Source of the DNA: Thiomonas sp.
GTDB taxonomy: Bacteria; Pseudomonadota; Gammaproteobacteria; Burkholderiales; Burkholderiaceae_C
DNA length: 13,894 nt
Assembly (NCBI GenBank): GCA_028706735.1
Contig: JAQTVS010000039.1
Location: 1 to 13,894 of the forward strand
Reading direction: 5' to 3'
Shown here: piece by piece, positions 7,283 to 13,894 of the stretch
How positions within the stretch are numbered: the stretch's first letter is position 1
How the letters are laid out: every line of letters starts with the position of its first letter
Program-made: the position numbers and the translations under genes
The notes under the pieces: generated by a model
The model's database searches: none
What the model was told of the DNA's origin: nothing
The model's input: the letters and a program-made list of their open reading frames with translations, nothing else

Positions 7283-7313
7283 GCTGACCAAGCCGCATGT
7301 CGGCTTTGTCAGC
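7283..7313. repeat. 13-bp inverted repeat in the divergent promoter region
   Basis: GCTGACCAAGCCG (7283-7295) and CGGCTTTGTCAGC (7301-7313) are complementary with one mismatch around a 5-base spacer. It contains TGTCGGCTT (7298-7306), identical to the first nine bases of the nifV NifA site. It may be a divergent operator rather than a terminator, as no T-run follows and it lies upstream of both promoters. Confidence 0.55.
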
Positions 7314-7369
7314 TTTGCGACGTCAGCAGGCCCTCCAGTCGGCCATGACGCCCCTCGGGGGATGGCGCG

Positions 7370-7385
7370 TGTGTGATTTGCAACG
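7370..7385. promoter_or_regulatory. Candidate NifA site (TGT-N10-ACG) for the FeSII operon
   Basis: TGTGTGATTTGCAACG differs from TGT-N10-ACA in the last base and keeps the favoured T at position 8. It ends 75 bases before the -24 element at 7461, close to the 73-base gap of the perfect site at nifV. A second TGT-N10-ACG lies at 7307-7322. Confidence 0.4.
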
Positions 7386-7460
7386 TGAATTGACTCCATG
7401 AATCTGCCGCCCGGCGCCCATACTCCAATAGAGACAACGCATTGGATGCATTTCACGATT

Positions 7461-7476
7461 TGGCATGGCTGTTGCT
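7461..7476 (+). promoter_or_regulatory. Sigma-54 promoter of the FeSII-flavodiiron operon
   Basis: TGGCATGGCTGTTGCT has the invariant GG and GC 10 bases apart, a one-mismatch -24 half and a perfect TTGCT -12 half. The start site would be near 7488, leaving a leader of about 54 bases. A second TGGCAC at 7490 has no correctly spaced -12 element. Confidence 0.9.
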
Positions 7477-7541
7477 TTGAAGGCTGTCATGGCACTTGCC
7501 GCCAGACCACCATCTCACCGTTGTTTGAAAAGGAATAGTTC

Positions 7542-7916
7542 ATGGCCACGATCTGCTTCAGCTCGCCCCTGATGGAAAAGGACATCACCGTCTATGCCAT
7601 TGCGGGAGACACCCACAGCGTGCTCAAGCTCGCCAAGAAGAACAAGATCCCCTTGCCCTTTGAATGCGAAGATGGTGAATGCGGCTCTTGCGTCATCAAG
7701 GTGACCTCGCTCGACGACAAGCCGCGCATGGCGCATGCGCTCAGTGAGAAAGAGCGCCGCACTCTGGTGGCGGAGGGACTGATCAGCAAGCAGGAACTCA
7801 AGGATGCCGAAATCAACGACCTGCCGCCCGCCTATCGCCTGGCCTGCCAGTTCATTCCCCGCGATGAAAACATCCTGGTGCAGTTCACTGGCGAACCGGG
7901 CGTCGGATTCAAGTGA
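7542..7916 (+). CDS. FeSII (Shethna protein II)-type [2Fe-2S] ferredoxin, nitrogenase protection
   Basis: A 124-residue [2Fe-2S] protein. The ligands are C42, C47 and C50 in FECEDGECGSC and C92 in YRLACQ. The start MATICFSSPLMEKD, the middle LSEKERRTLV, the LPPAYRLACQ segment and the FTGEPG end closely recall Azotobacter FeSII (Shethna protein, about 122 residues) from memory of that family. On oxidation FeSII binds the MoFe and Fe proteins and locks them in an O2-tolerant inactive complex (conformational protection). C5 is an additional cysteine. AAGGAA 7 bases upstream supports the ATG. It is the first gene of a sigma-54-driven operon with a flavodiiron gene, which strengthens the oxygen-defence reading. 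A plain electron carrier is the alternative. Confidence 0.9.
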   Translation: MATICFSSPLMEKDITVYAIAGDTHSVLKLAKKNKIPLPFECEDGECGSCVIKVTSLDDKPRMAHALSEKERRTLVAEGLISKQELKDAEINDLPPAYRLACQFIPRDENILVQFTGEPGVGFK

Positions 7917-7965
7917 CCCGCACTTGAACGCGAAGCGGCCGCCACCTTTTTTCTGATCCGAAACC

Positions 7966-9231
7966 ATGCGAGACGCCGGCCTGCTTCCTGTCGAAGTGAC
8001 GCCGCGGGTGCATTGGATCGGCGCGCTCGACCCCAAGATGCGGACCTTCGACGTCATTCTGAAAACGCCCAACGGCACGACCTATAACGCGTATCTGGTG
8101 CGCGGATCGGCGGGCCTGGCGGTGATCGACACGGTCAAGGAAGAATGCGCCGAGCAGTTCTTCGCCCGGCTGGAAGCGGTGGCCAGCTACGAGGACATCA
8201 AGGTCATCGTGCTCAACCACCTGGAACCGGACCATTCCGGCGCCTTGCCCGAACTCATGCGGCGCGCGGTCAACGCCAAGCTCTATATCTCCGAAGCGGC
8301 GCCGCTCATGCTCAAGGCGCTGCTCAACGACACCGCCATTGCCTACATCCCGGTCACGACGAACGACACCGTGAGCCTCGGAGACCGCACCCTGCGCTTT
8401 CTCAACACCCCTTACCTGCATTGGCCCGACACGCAGTGCACGTTTCTGGAGGAGGACGGCGTGCTGTTTTCCGGGGACGTGTTCGGCTGCCACTACTGCG
8501 ACGAACAGTTGTTCAACGACCGCGCAGGCGACTTCCATTTCTCCTTCGAGTACTACTACGCGCACATCATGCGTCCCTTCAAGCAGCATGTGCTCCAGGC
8601 GCTGGACTTGATCGAGCCGCTGCACATCACGCTGATCGCCCCCACGCATGGCCCCATCCTCCGGGATCATCCCCGTGATTACGTCGCACGCTACCGCGAG
8701 TTGTCCACGCCCCGGCTGCACATGGACAGCGGCCGCGGCGACAAGACCATGCTCATCTTCTACATCAGCTCGTATCGCAACACCACGCATATGGCCGAGG
8801 CGATCCGCGACGGGGCCGCAGAGGTCGGCGGATTCCGCATCTCCCTGTACGACCTCGAAGGGGGTGAAGTCGAACCCTTTGTCGATCTGGTGGAAGACGC
8901 CGACGCCATTCTGGTCGGCTCTCCCACCATCAATGGCGACGCCGTCAAACCCGTCTGGGATCTGCTGTCCTCATTCGCCAAGATCAGCGTCAAGGGCAAG
9001 GTGGCCGGCGCCTTCGGCTCGTATGGCTGGTCGGGCGAAGCCGTGCGCATGATCGAAGACCGCCTGCGCGGCCTGAAGATGCGCGTTCCAGCCGGCGGGC
9101 TGCGCATCAAGCTGATTCCCAGTGAAGAGGAACTGGAGAGTTGCCGCGACTATGGCCGCGACATCGGCAGCTTTCTCATGGGCAGGCCCAGGGCGCGCGA
9201 CATCGACATGTCCCAGCTCTCCATCGACTGA
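7966..9231 (+). CDS. fprA: Flavodiiron protein (FprA/ROO type), putative O2 reductase
   Basis: A 421-residue cytoplasmic flavodiiron protein: metallo-beta-lactamase-like diiron domain (about 1-255) then a flavodoxin domain (about 262-405). All six expected iron ligands are visible: H85, E87 and D89 in NHLEPDH, H152 in LHWPD, D171 in SGDVFG and H228 in PTHGP. FMN binding is indicated by IFYISSYRNTTHMA and VGSPTING. There is no C-terminal rubredoxin or flavin-reductase domain, so an external donor is needed. The family reduces O2 to water and/or NO to N2O; nif co-expression favours O2 removal. The ATG at 7966 begins the normal domain but has no clear ribosome site. It follows the FeSII gene after 49 bases. 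Confidence 0.93.
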   Translation: MRDAGLLPVEVTPRVHWIGALDPKMRTFDVILKTPNGTTYNAYLVRGSAGLAVIDTVKEECAEQFFARLEAVASYEDIKVIVLNHLEPDHSGALPELMRRAVNAKLYISEAAPLMLKALLNDTAIAYIPVTTNDTVSLGDRTLRFLNTPYLHWPDTQCTFLEEDGVLFSGDVFGCHYCDEQLFNDRAGDFHFSFEYYYAHIMRPFKQHVLQALDLIEPLHITLIAPTHGPILRDHPRDYVARYRELSTPRLHMDSGRGDKTMLIFYISSYRNTTHMAEAIRDGAAEVGGFRISLYDLEGGEVEPFVDLVEDADAILVGSPTINGDAVKPVWDLLSSFAKISVKGKVAGAFGSYGWSGEAVRMIEDRLRGLKMRVPAGGLRIKLIPSEEELESCRDYGRDIGSFLMGRPRARDIDMSQLSID

Positions 9232-9240
9232 CGCCCTTCC

Positions 9241-9274
9241 TTCGAGCAACCCCATTGTTCGAGCAACCCCCTTG
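9241..9274. repeat. 17-bp tandem duplication after the flavodiiron gene
   Basis: Two adjacent copies, TTCGAGCAACCCCATTG and TTCGAGCAACCCCCTTG, differ at one base. They lie in the 80-base gap before the next ferredoxin. This looks like a local slippage duplication; no function is evident. Confidence 0.8.
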
Positions 9275-9311
9275 CGCGCGCCGCATCCCTCAAACCGGAG
9301 CATTCACCATC

Positions 9312-9671
9312 ATGGCAAAAGCGAAAGTCAAATTTGCAGACGTCTCGGCCACCGTCACCGTGCCGGTGGGCACACGCATCATCGAGATCTCGGAAAAGGT
9401 CGGCTCCTACATCGCCTACAACTGCCGCGAGGGCGACTGCGGCAGTTGCGTGTTCGCGGTGCTCGATGGCGCCGAGAACCTGTCCCAGCAGTCCACGCTG
9501 GAAAAGGCCACCCTGCTCGCACACTTCAAGGAGGTGGTCAGCGGCTGGCGCAACTGCACGGACCTCGACTCGCTGCAAGCCATGATCCGGCGCGAGAACT
9601 TCGCGGGCAGACGCTGCCGCCTCGCTTGCCAGACGCAGATCTACGGCGATGTCACCGTATCGCCGCTTTGA
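9312..9671 (+). CDS. [2Fe-2S] ferredoxin with a 24-residue insert (first of two paralogues)
   Basis: A 119-residue plant-type-like [2Fe-2S] ferredoxin. The ligands are C38, C43 and C46 in NCREGDCGSC and C106 in CRLACQT. It is a clear paralogue of the next gene, sharing the MAKA start, TVTVP-GTRIIE-SEKVG and RLACQT. It differs by about 24 extra residues between KATL and RLACQ, carrying two further cysteines, C82 and C102. The role is probably as a low-potential carrier for the flavodiiron protein or nitrogenase; this is inference. The ATG at 9312 has GGAG 11 bases upstream. A longer frame starting at 9141 overlaps the flavodiiron gene and is not credible. It may correspond to nif-linked FdxD-like proteins, but I do not assign that symbol. 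Confidence 0.9.
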   Translation: MAKAKVKFADVSATVTVPVGTRIIEISEKVGSYIAYNCREGDCGSCVFAVLDGAENLSQQSTLEKATLLAHFKEVVSGWRNCTDLDSLQAMIRRENFAGRRCRLACQTQIYGDVTVSPL

Positions 9672-9726
9672 ACCCCAACCTCACGGCACCGCTGACGCAT
9701 GACGTGGATCGACCAGGAGAACTTTC

Positions 9727-10014
9727 GTGGCTAAAGCAAGATTGACCTTTGCCGACATCGGCGTCACCGTCACCGTGCCTGCCGGGACGCGCATCATCGA
9801 GGTCTCCGAAAAAGTGGGCGCCGGCATCGCGTATGGCTGCCGCGAAAGCGATTGCGGCACCTGCCTGACCGAAGTGGTGGAAGGCATGGAGCATCTGTCC
9901 GAACCTTCGACATTCGAGCGCGCCACGCTGGCGTCGAAAAATGCCGGCCCCGCCATGCGCCTGGCTTGCCAGACGCTGGTCCTCGGCGATGCGGTGATCA
10001 AACCCGGCGGGTGA
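9727..10014 (+). CDS. [2Fe-2S] ferredoxin, short form (second paralogue, GTG start)
   Basis: A 95-residue [2Fe-2S] ferredoxin with ligands C38, C43 and C46 in GCRESDCGTC and C81 in MRLACQT. It is the compact form of the previous gene and lacks its 24-residue insert. Translation starts at a GTG, supported by AGGAG (9715-9719) 7 bases upstream. It is the last gene of the plus-strand operon, followed by a GC-rich hairpin. Two adjacent, diverged copies suggest a tandem duplication with specialised partners; which partner each serves cannot be read from the sequence. Confidence 0.92.
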   Translation: MAKARLTFADIGVTVTVPAGTRIIEVSEKVGAGIAYGCRESDCGTCLTEVVEGMEHLSEPSTFERATLASKNAGPAMRLACQTLVLGDAVIKPGG

Positions 10015-10022
10015 CGGCGCAG

Positions 10023-10058
10023 TGCCGCGGCCGGGAGCGCCTCTTCCGGGCCGCGGCA
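10023..10058. terminator. Putative bidirectional hairpin between convergent operons
   Basis: TGCCGCGGCC (10023-10032) and GGCCGCGGCA (10049-10058) form a perfect 10-base GC-rich stem over a 16-base loop. It lies in the 66-base gap between the ferredoxin stop and the nifQ stop. No T-run follows on either strand, so termination is likely from position but not proven. Confidence 0.55.
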
Positions 10059-10080
10059 GCAAGGCTTCATTCCCTTGCAT

Positions 10081-10755
10081 TCACCGTGTGCTGTCCCCCG
10101 CTTCCTCGGGCCCGAAACACAGCGCGTAGTCGCTGCACGCCGCACAGCTGGGTGATTTGCAGATCTGCAGTTCCGCACGTTCGCACAACTGCTTATAGAA
10201 GAATTTCTTCCACTTCATATTGTTGGTGTTGCGTGCAGCCAGCGCTGGGAACCAGTCCTGCAACAGACTGGACAGGTCGGCCCTGGAGCGCAGGTGCAGG
10301 TCCTGCCAGAGGTGGTCGGCGCCCAGGCAGGCGACCGAAATGATCTGCGCGAGCCAGCGCGCCGCGTCCACGTCGCGCCCTTCGTGGGCAGCATCCACCA
10401 GCAAGGCGGCGACGTCCTCGATCTCGTCCGCGCGGGGTTCGTGCCTGTCCATCCGGGTCAGTTCGAACCAGTCCAGGCCCAGTATCTGATCCGCCCCTGC
10501 AACCCAGCAGCGCATCAACCTGCGAGTCTCCCTGGCGTCCAGCCCGGGGATGGGAAGCAAGCTCACGCCGTGCCGGGCGAAGGCATTGGCCAAGACCCCG
10601 GAAACAGCCAGGGTTGCCGGGTCTTGGCGATCGGCTGCGCAATCGAGCAACAACGCACGCAGCCCCTGCTCGTCCGGCGTGACCGCAGGCGCCGGGCGCC
10701 TTCCTTGCACTGCCAGCGGCGCCCGGGAGACTCCACCCATCCAGATGGCGGCCAT
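10081..10755 (-). CDS. nifQ: Molybdenum-delivery protein NifQ
   Basis: A 224-residue protein ending in the diagnostic NifQ cysteine cluster, C199-x4-C204-x2-C207-x5-C213 (CKSPSCAACSDYALC). NifQ carries a Mo-Fe-S cluster and donates molybdenum for FeMo-co synthesis on NifEN. The conserved KWKKFFYKQLCERA segment precedes the cluster. The N-terminal 30 residues are poorly conserved in character, so the exact start is less certain. The ATG at 10755 lies 3 bases after the fdxB stop, showing tight translational coupling. It is the last gene of the nifEN operon and converges on the flavodiiron operon. Confidence 0.94.
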   Translation of the reverse strand: MAAIWMGGVSRAPLAVQGRRPAPAVTPDEQGLRALLLDCAADRQDPATLAVSGVLANAFARHGVSLLPIPGLDARETRRLMRCWVAGADQILGLDWFELTRMDRHEPRADEIEDVAALLVDAAHEGRDVDAARWLAQIISVACLGADHLWQDLHLRSRADLSSLLQDWFPALAARNTNNMKWKKFFYKQLCERAELQICKSPSCAACSDYALCFGPEEAGDSTR

Positions 10756-10758
10756 GGC

Positions 10759-11064
10759 TCAGACCTCCAGCGACGCGTGGCTGTAGCACTTTTTCGGGCA
10801 GATCTTCGCGCAGGCGGTGCATCCGATGCACAGGTCGCGATGCGCGATGGTCATGACCTTTTTTTCGTATTCCTCATCGTCATCGCCGTCCTGGTCGATG
10901 GCGACTCGCTCACCGTCCTCGTCGAGGCCGACCATGGTGAGCACGCCGCGCGGACAGACCTTGAAGCAGCGGCCGCAACCGATGCACTTGGTTTCGTCGA
11001 TGGACTGGACAAAGGTCGGCACCCAAGCGGCGCCGCTGGGGAAGGTGACTGAGAACGTGCTCAT
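10759..11064 (-). CDS. fdxB: Ferredoxin III, nif-specific 2[4Fe-4S] (FdxB)
   Basis: A 101-residue ferredoxin with two cluster motifs: C27-x2-C30-x2-C33-x3-CP and C79-x2-C82-x2-C85-x3-CP, plus C93. Between them is an acidic stretch (about 48-66, [11 protein letters not shown]) typical of nif-linked ferredoxin III. The start [11 protein letters not shown] and W14 fit the family. In related bacteria it supplies electrons to FeMo-co assembly (NifB/NifEN steps). Gene order DUF269, Rop-like, fdxB, nifQ is the usual one. Confidence 0.94.
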   Translation of the reverse strand: MSTFSVTFPSGAAWVPTFVQSIDETKCIGCGRCFKVCPRGVLTMVGLDEDGERVAIDQDGDDDEEYEKKVMTIAHRDLCIGCTACAKICPKKCYSHASLEV

Positions 11065-11085
11065 GGTTCGGGCTCCGGACTGCGT

Positions 11086-11292
11086 TCAAGTCATCTCGCT
11101 CAGACGCTTGCGCGCCTGCATCAGCGCGGCGTGGGCGTCATGCGCCATTTGCGCGACCTCGAGGATGCGCTCCCAATTGGTGGGCAGATCCTCGGACAGA
11201 TCGTGCAGGTCCATTTTGGATTGGGTCGCGCGGGCGTTGAGCTTCTTCAACTCGGCCTTGAGCGTCTCGGCTTCGGTGGTGGTCTGGTTCAT
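11086..11292 (-). CDS. Small nif-associated Rop-like coiled-coil protein (CCE_0567 type)
   Basis: A 68-residue, charged, alpha-helical protein. It shows two helical segments (about 8-32 and 38-65) with heptad-like Leu/Ala spacing and the family-like DLHDLSEDLPTNWERI linker. It matches the small Rop-like family found between the NifX-associated DUF269 gene and fdxB in many diazotrophs. The function is unknown; a scaffold or regulatory role in cofactor assembly is speculation. It lies 22 bases from each neighbour's coding end. Confidence 0.88.
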   Translation of the reverse strand: MNQTTTEAETLKAELKKLNARATQSKMDLHDLSEDLPTNWERILEVAQMAHDAHAALMQARKRLSEMT

Positions 11293-11314
11293 GCTGGCCT
11301 CTTCTCGGAGCGGG

Positions 11315-11821
11315 TTAACCGTAGTTAGCGACTTCGGTGTACTGCTCGACCAGGCCGACGCCTTCGCTCACCAGTTTGTTGCCCGCCTCGGCCAGTTTGG
11401 CCAGGCTGGGATAACCGAAGCGGTGAACGTCGCGCAGATGGCGGTTGACCACAACCAGCCGCCCGGCAGTGAGCACCGCGCGGCCGAAACCTTCGTGGCT
11501 CATTTTCATCATCGGCGACACCATGCAGCCGGTGGCGCGCTCGATGGACAGCCCGACCGCGTTGTGGAACAGCTCGAGCCGCCACAGGGTTTCGGGGTCC
11601 GGGTCGCCCATGATGGGCAGCGCGCGGCGTTGCTCTGCAGTGAGGATGTAGGGCGCGAGCAGGGTCATGTCGCTCTTGCCCTCCCACACGCCGTGGGTGT
11701 CCTGGGCACGAATCTGCTTGATCAACTCGCGTACAAAGTTGTCCTGCAGTGCAGCGGCGTCCACCGCGTCGTCATGAGGCGCATCCGCCTTGGGCGGAGC
11801 AGACAGTGCAGCGTCAACCAT
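11315..11821 (-). CDS. NifX-associated nitrogen fixation protein (DUF269)
   Basis: A 168-residue protein of the NifX-associated DUF269 family. Recognisable segments are [50 protein letters not shown] and [17 protein letters not shown]. The first 25 residues are an Ala/Asp/Pro-rich variable tail. The role is undefined but it is nearly always beside nifX in nifEN operons. Its ATG overlaps the nifX stop by 8 bases, implying translational coupling. Confidence 0.92.
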   Translation of the reverse strand: MVDAALSAPPKADAPHDDAVDAAALQDNFVRELIKQIRAQDTHGVWEGKSDMTLLAPYILTAEQRRALPIMGDPDPETLWRLELFHNAVGLSIERATGCMVSPMMKMSHEGFGRAVLTAGRLVVVNRHLRDVHRFGYPSLAKLAEAGNKLVSEGVGLVEQYTEVANYG

Positions 11822-12230
11822 GGGTTTTCTCCTCGTCGTCTTCGAAATCGAAATCGCGTTCGCGGCCCTTGTTCATCACCTTGCGCAGCCAGGGCGGCGG
11901 CGTGCCCTTGAGCACTTCCTGCAGTTTGTCGAGGATGTCCATGATGGGCTCGGGTTGCGGCACCTTGATCGGATGGATCTTCATGGCCACGACCCGCGCC
12001 GCGCCGGATCCGCCAATGGCCGCGACGTACAGAATCGCGCAGTCCCTGATGGCCTCAAGCTTGGGCGCCAGCTTGTCTTCGTTGCCGTCCTCGGCCAGCT
12101 CGGCGCCGAAGTCGAAGGTCTGGACGAAGTGGTAGCCCACCTCGTCGATTTCATACACGGCGATGTGTCGCGCCCAGCCGAAGTGCGCGTCAACCTGCTG
12201 CATGTCCTGCGTTGCGAAAGCGATCTTCAT
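11814..12230 (-). CDS. nifX: FeMo-cofactor-carrier protein NifX
   Basis: A 138-residue NifX/NafY-type domain protein that holds NifB-co or cofactor precursors during transfer to and from NifEN. The start [20 protein letters not shown] is classical, followed by [31 protein letters not shown] and [12 protein letters not shown]. The C-terminus is a charged tail ([12 protein letters not shown]). A longer open frame to 12416 would run into nifN and is not used. It follows nifN after 52 bases and overlaps the next gene. Confidence 0.95.
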   Translation of the reverse strand: MKIAFATQDMQQVDAHFGWARHIAVYEIDEVGYHFVQTFDFGAELAEDGNEDKLAPKLEAIRDCAILYVAAIGGSGAARVVAMKIHPIKVPQPEPIMDILDKLQEVLKGTPPPWLRKVMNKGRERDFDFEDDEEKTHG

Positions 12231-12282
12231 GACGCATGCTCCACGAGAGTCGAGAAATGGGAAAGGCGTGTGGCAACCATGC

Positions 12283-13719
12283 TCAGTCGTCGCACGCACA
12301 GGAACGGCCACTGCAGGACGACACCGCGCCCTGCGCATCCGCCGGACTGATTGGCATGACGCCCGGGGCCAGTGCCGCGAGTGTGGCCGCGGGCAAAGGC
12401 CAATGATCCGGGGCATGGTGCGGCGTCTGCGCGATCAGCAGATTGCCGATGTCGAACACCAGGTTGCGTGTGCCCCGATAACCGACGTTCACGGTGTGGG
12501 CGTTTCCCAGACGGTCGAACAGCGGCATGCCGATGCGGTACAGCGGTTTGCCCAGACGCTCCGACGCCTGGCGTCCATGGGAATGCGTCAGCAGCAGGTC
12601 GCAGCCGGTCGCCTGCGCGGCCCGCTCGAAATCCTCAAGATCGCCGATCACCACTTCGTTGGTCGGCAGTCGCGACAGCAGTTGCGATTTGGTGGTCGTG
12701 ACACAGACGGTGAGCTCGGCCCCCATCTCGGCCAGGAAGCTGCCCATCGCCCAGAGCAGATCAGGCTCGGCGGCAATGGCCACCTTGACGTTGCCGAAAA
12801 AGAAGTGGCCATCAAGCATGGCATCGAGAAGCTGGCTGCGCTGGCGGCGATATTTCTCGGGCACGGGCCGACCGCTGAGTTCGGACAGGGTTTGCAGCAA
12901 CTGGTCATTCGGCGCCAGTCCGGTCAGCCGGTCGAATAGGACGTAGGGCACGCCCGCGCGCAATTCCAGTTCCATCGCGGCAGAGCGCATCTGTTCACCC
13001 ACGGCGATGGTCAACGCCGAGGCGCCCATCTCGCGGATCGAATCCAGCGTCGTCCCGCCCATCGTGGTGCCCAGCCATTCGTCCGGGATATGGCCATCGA
13101 GCGATCCCGAGACGTCGGGCAGCACGATGGCGTTGAAGCCGAATGCGGCAAGCAGTTCGCGCAACTCGTCGATGTCTCCCGCTGTCATATGCCAGCCCGC
13201 AAGCACATTGACCTGATTGGGAATCGAATGCGACGCAGGTTCCACCAGCGTCTCGACCAGTGCACTGACCGCGCGGGAAAAGCCATCCTCGAATGCGCCC
13301 ACATAGTCCGGCGTGGAGACATAGACAATCGCCGTGTCGTCGAGTTCTGGGTGACGCTTGCGGATGAGGTGCAAATAACCATCGACGTCGTCGCCCTTGG
13401 TTTCCGTCAAGCCGGTGGAGCACAGGGCGATGATGCGGGGATGGTTGCGCTTGTGGATGTTGACGATAGCCTGCTCAATGTTCTCCAGCCCGCCCAGAAT
13501 GGTGGACACCTCGTTCATCGCCGTGGTCTGCATGGGAATGGTCTCGCGGAAATGGCGCACCATCACCACCAGTCCGAACGAGGTGCAGCCTTGCGAGCCA
13601 TGCATGGTCGGCACGCACGCGTCCAGCCCGAGGAAGGCAAAGGTGGCCCCTAGCGGCTGACTCATTTTGAGCGGATTGACCGCGCAGGACTTTTTTGTTT
13701 CGACCACGAGCGCCATCAT
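12283..13719 (-). CDS. nifN: Nitrogenase FeMo-cofactor scaffold subunit NifN
   Basis: A 478-residue NifK-like subunit of the NifEN scaffold on which the FeMo-co precursor matures. Family segments are CAVNPLKMSQPLGATFAFLG, VPTMHGSQGCTSF, NEVSTILGG, LCSTGLTETKGDD and, near the C-terminus, GMPLFDRLG. Cysteines C12, C35, C45 and C100 lie in the N-terminal part where the bridging cluster ligands are expected. The protein ends in an unusual cysteine-rich tail (C469, C474, C476). Two ATGs are adjacent; AAGGAG is 3 bases from the first and 6 from the second (13716), so the second may be the real start. It begins 7 bases after the nifE stop. Confidence 0.96.
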   Translation of the reverse strand: MMALVVETKKSCAVNPLKMSQPLGATFAFLGLDACVPTMHGSQGCTSFGLVVMVRHFRETIPMQTTAMNEVSTILGGLENIEQAIVNIHKRNHPRIIALCSTGLTETKGDDVDGYLHLIRKRHPELDDTAIVYVSTPDYVGAFEDGFSRAVSALVETLVEPASHSIPNQVNVLAGWHMTAGDIDELRELLAAFGFNAIVLPDVSGSLDGHIPDEWLGTTMGGTTLDSIREMGASALTIAVGEQMRSAAMELELRAGVPYVLFDRLTGLAPNDQLLQTLSELSGRPVPEKYRRQRSQLLDAMLDGHFFFGNVKVAIAAEPDLLWAMGSFLAEMGAELTVCVTTTKSQLLSRLPTNEVVIGDLEDFERAAQATGCDLLLTHSHGRQASERLGKPLYRIGMPLFDRLGNAHTVNVGYRGTRNLVFDIGNLLIAQTPHHAPDHWPLPAATLAALAPGVMPISPADAQGAVSSCSGRSCACDD

Positions 13720-13726
13720 CGTCTCC

Positions 13727-13894
13727 TTAGTTCAAGCCGACGGCAGCGGCCAGGGTGTGCGCCTTTGCGGGCGGCGGGACGTTCGCATCAGCCTTCGTCA
13801 GATTTGCCGCATCTGTCGATCGCTCCCACGGGGCCGGCGTGCGCACCTGCGCCCACACCGGGTTGAACAGCGCCTTGTCGACTTCCTGCACCAG
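13727..13894 (-). CDS. nifE: FeMo-cofactor scaffold subunit NifE (3' end only)
   Basis: The last 55 residues and the TAA stop of NifE are visible; the gene begins beyond the window. The segment EVDKALFNPVWAQVRTPAPW is the conserved C-terminal end of NifE. It is followed by a variable Ala/Pro-rich tail of about 35 residues ending AVGLN. It pairs with NifN as the alpha subunit of the scaffold. The nifE-nifN order and the 7-base gap support one transcript. The promoter must lie outside the window. Confidence 0.92.
   Translation of the reverse strand: MVQEVDKALFNPVWAQVRTPAPWERSTDAANLTKADANVPPPAKAHTLAAAVGLN

Larger units (their letters stand above)
7121..7541. other. 421-bp divergent regulatory region between iscS and the FeSII gene
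   Basis: No credible gene is present. The stretch holds two opposite sigma-54 promoters (7177-7192 minus, 7461-7476 plus), one consensus IHF site (7221-7233), an inverted repeat (7283-7313) and two near-matches to the NifA site, TGT-N10-ACG, at 7307-7322 and 7370-7385. The arrangement fits shared NifA control of both operons, although no perfect TGT-N10-ACA was found here. Confidence 0.8.

Noticed and set aside
7490..7500. Second sigma-54-like box (TGGCACTTGCC) downstream of the FeSII promoter
   Set aside because: GG and GC are far too close; the 16-base match at 7461 has correct spacing.
7909..8790. Minus-strand open frame opposite the flavodiiron gene
   Set aside because: Shadow frame; the plus-strand product has every expected iron ligand.
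1..13894. CRISPR arrays, tRNA or rRNA genes, riboswitches
   Set aside because: No regularly spaced repeats, no cloverleaf-like intergenic stretch and no conserved riboswitch core were seen by eye.

Overview
The window is the accessory half of a molybdenum-nitrogenase (nif) gene region from a GC-rich proteobacterium. Dense overlapping nif genes, sigma-54 (-24/-12) promoters, a NifA-type upstream site, IHF-like sites, a FixA electron-transfer gene and a FeSII (Shethna)-type ferredoxin all fit a diazotrophic proteobacterium. The overall style suggests a betaproteobacterium, but the sequence alone does not settle the class. The structural genes nifHDK are not in the window.

Layout, left to right. 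(1) Minus strand, 1-1871: nifV (homocitrate synthase), nifW and the start of fixA form one unit behind a textbook sigma-54 promoter (1902-1917), a one-mismatch IHF site (1946-1958) and a perfect TGT-N10-ACA NifA site (1991-2006). (2) Minus strand, 2024-7120: an almost complete ISC iron-sulfur assembly operon, iscS-iscU-erpA-like-iscA-hscA-fdx, behind its own sigma-54 promoter (7177-7192) and a consensus IHF site. A 165-bp transposase-less inverted-repeat element sits between iscA and hscA and overlaps the iscA stop codon. (3) Plus strand, 7542-10014, divergent from iscS with a third sigma-54 promoter (7461-7476): a FeSII-type protective ferredoxin, a flavodiiron protein (O2/NO reductase type) and two paralogous [2Fe-2S] ferredoxins. 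(4) A GC-rich hairpin (10023-10058) separates this operon from a convergent minus-strand operon. (5) Minus strand, 10081-13894: nifE (3' end only), nifN, nifX, a NifX-associated DUF269 gene, a small Rop-like gene, ferredoxin III (fdxB) and nifQ, i.e. FeMo-cofactor assembly.

How they work together. NifE/N/X, NifQ (molybdenum delivery) and NifV (homocitrate) build FeMo-co. The ISC-type set probably supplies Fe-S clusters in place of the usual three-domain NifU and NifS. NifW protects the MoFe protein. FixA belongs to the FixABCX electron-bifurcating complex that feeds electrons to nitrogenase. The plus-strand operon looks like an oxygen-defence module: the flavodiiron protein would consume O2, and the FeSII protein would lock nitrogenase in a protected inactive complex. 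The co-transcribed ferredoxins could be electron donors to the flavodiiron protein or to nitrogenase. The two points most worth a second look are the nif-style promoter on a whole ISC operon that keeps hscA but has no hscB in view, and the FeSII plus flavodiiron plus twin-ferredoxin operon.
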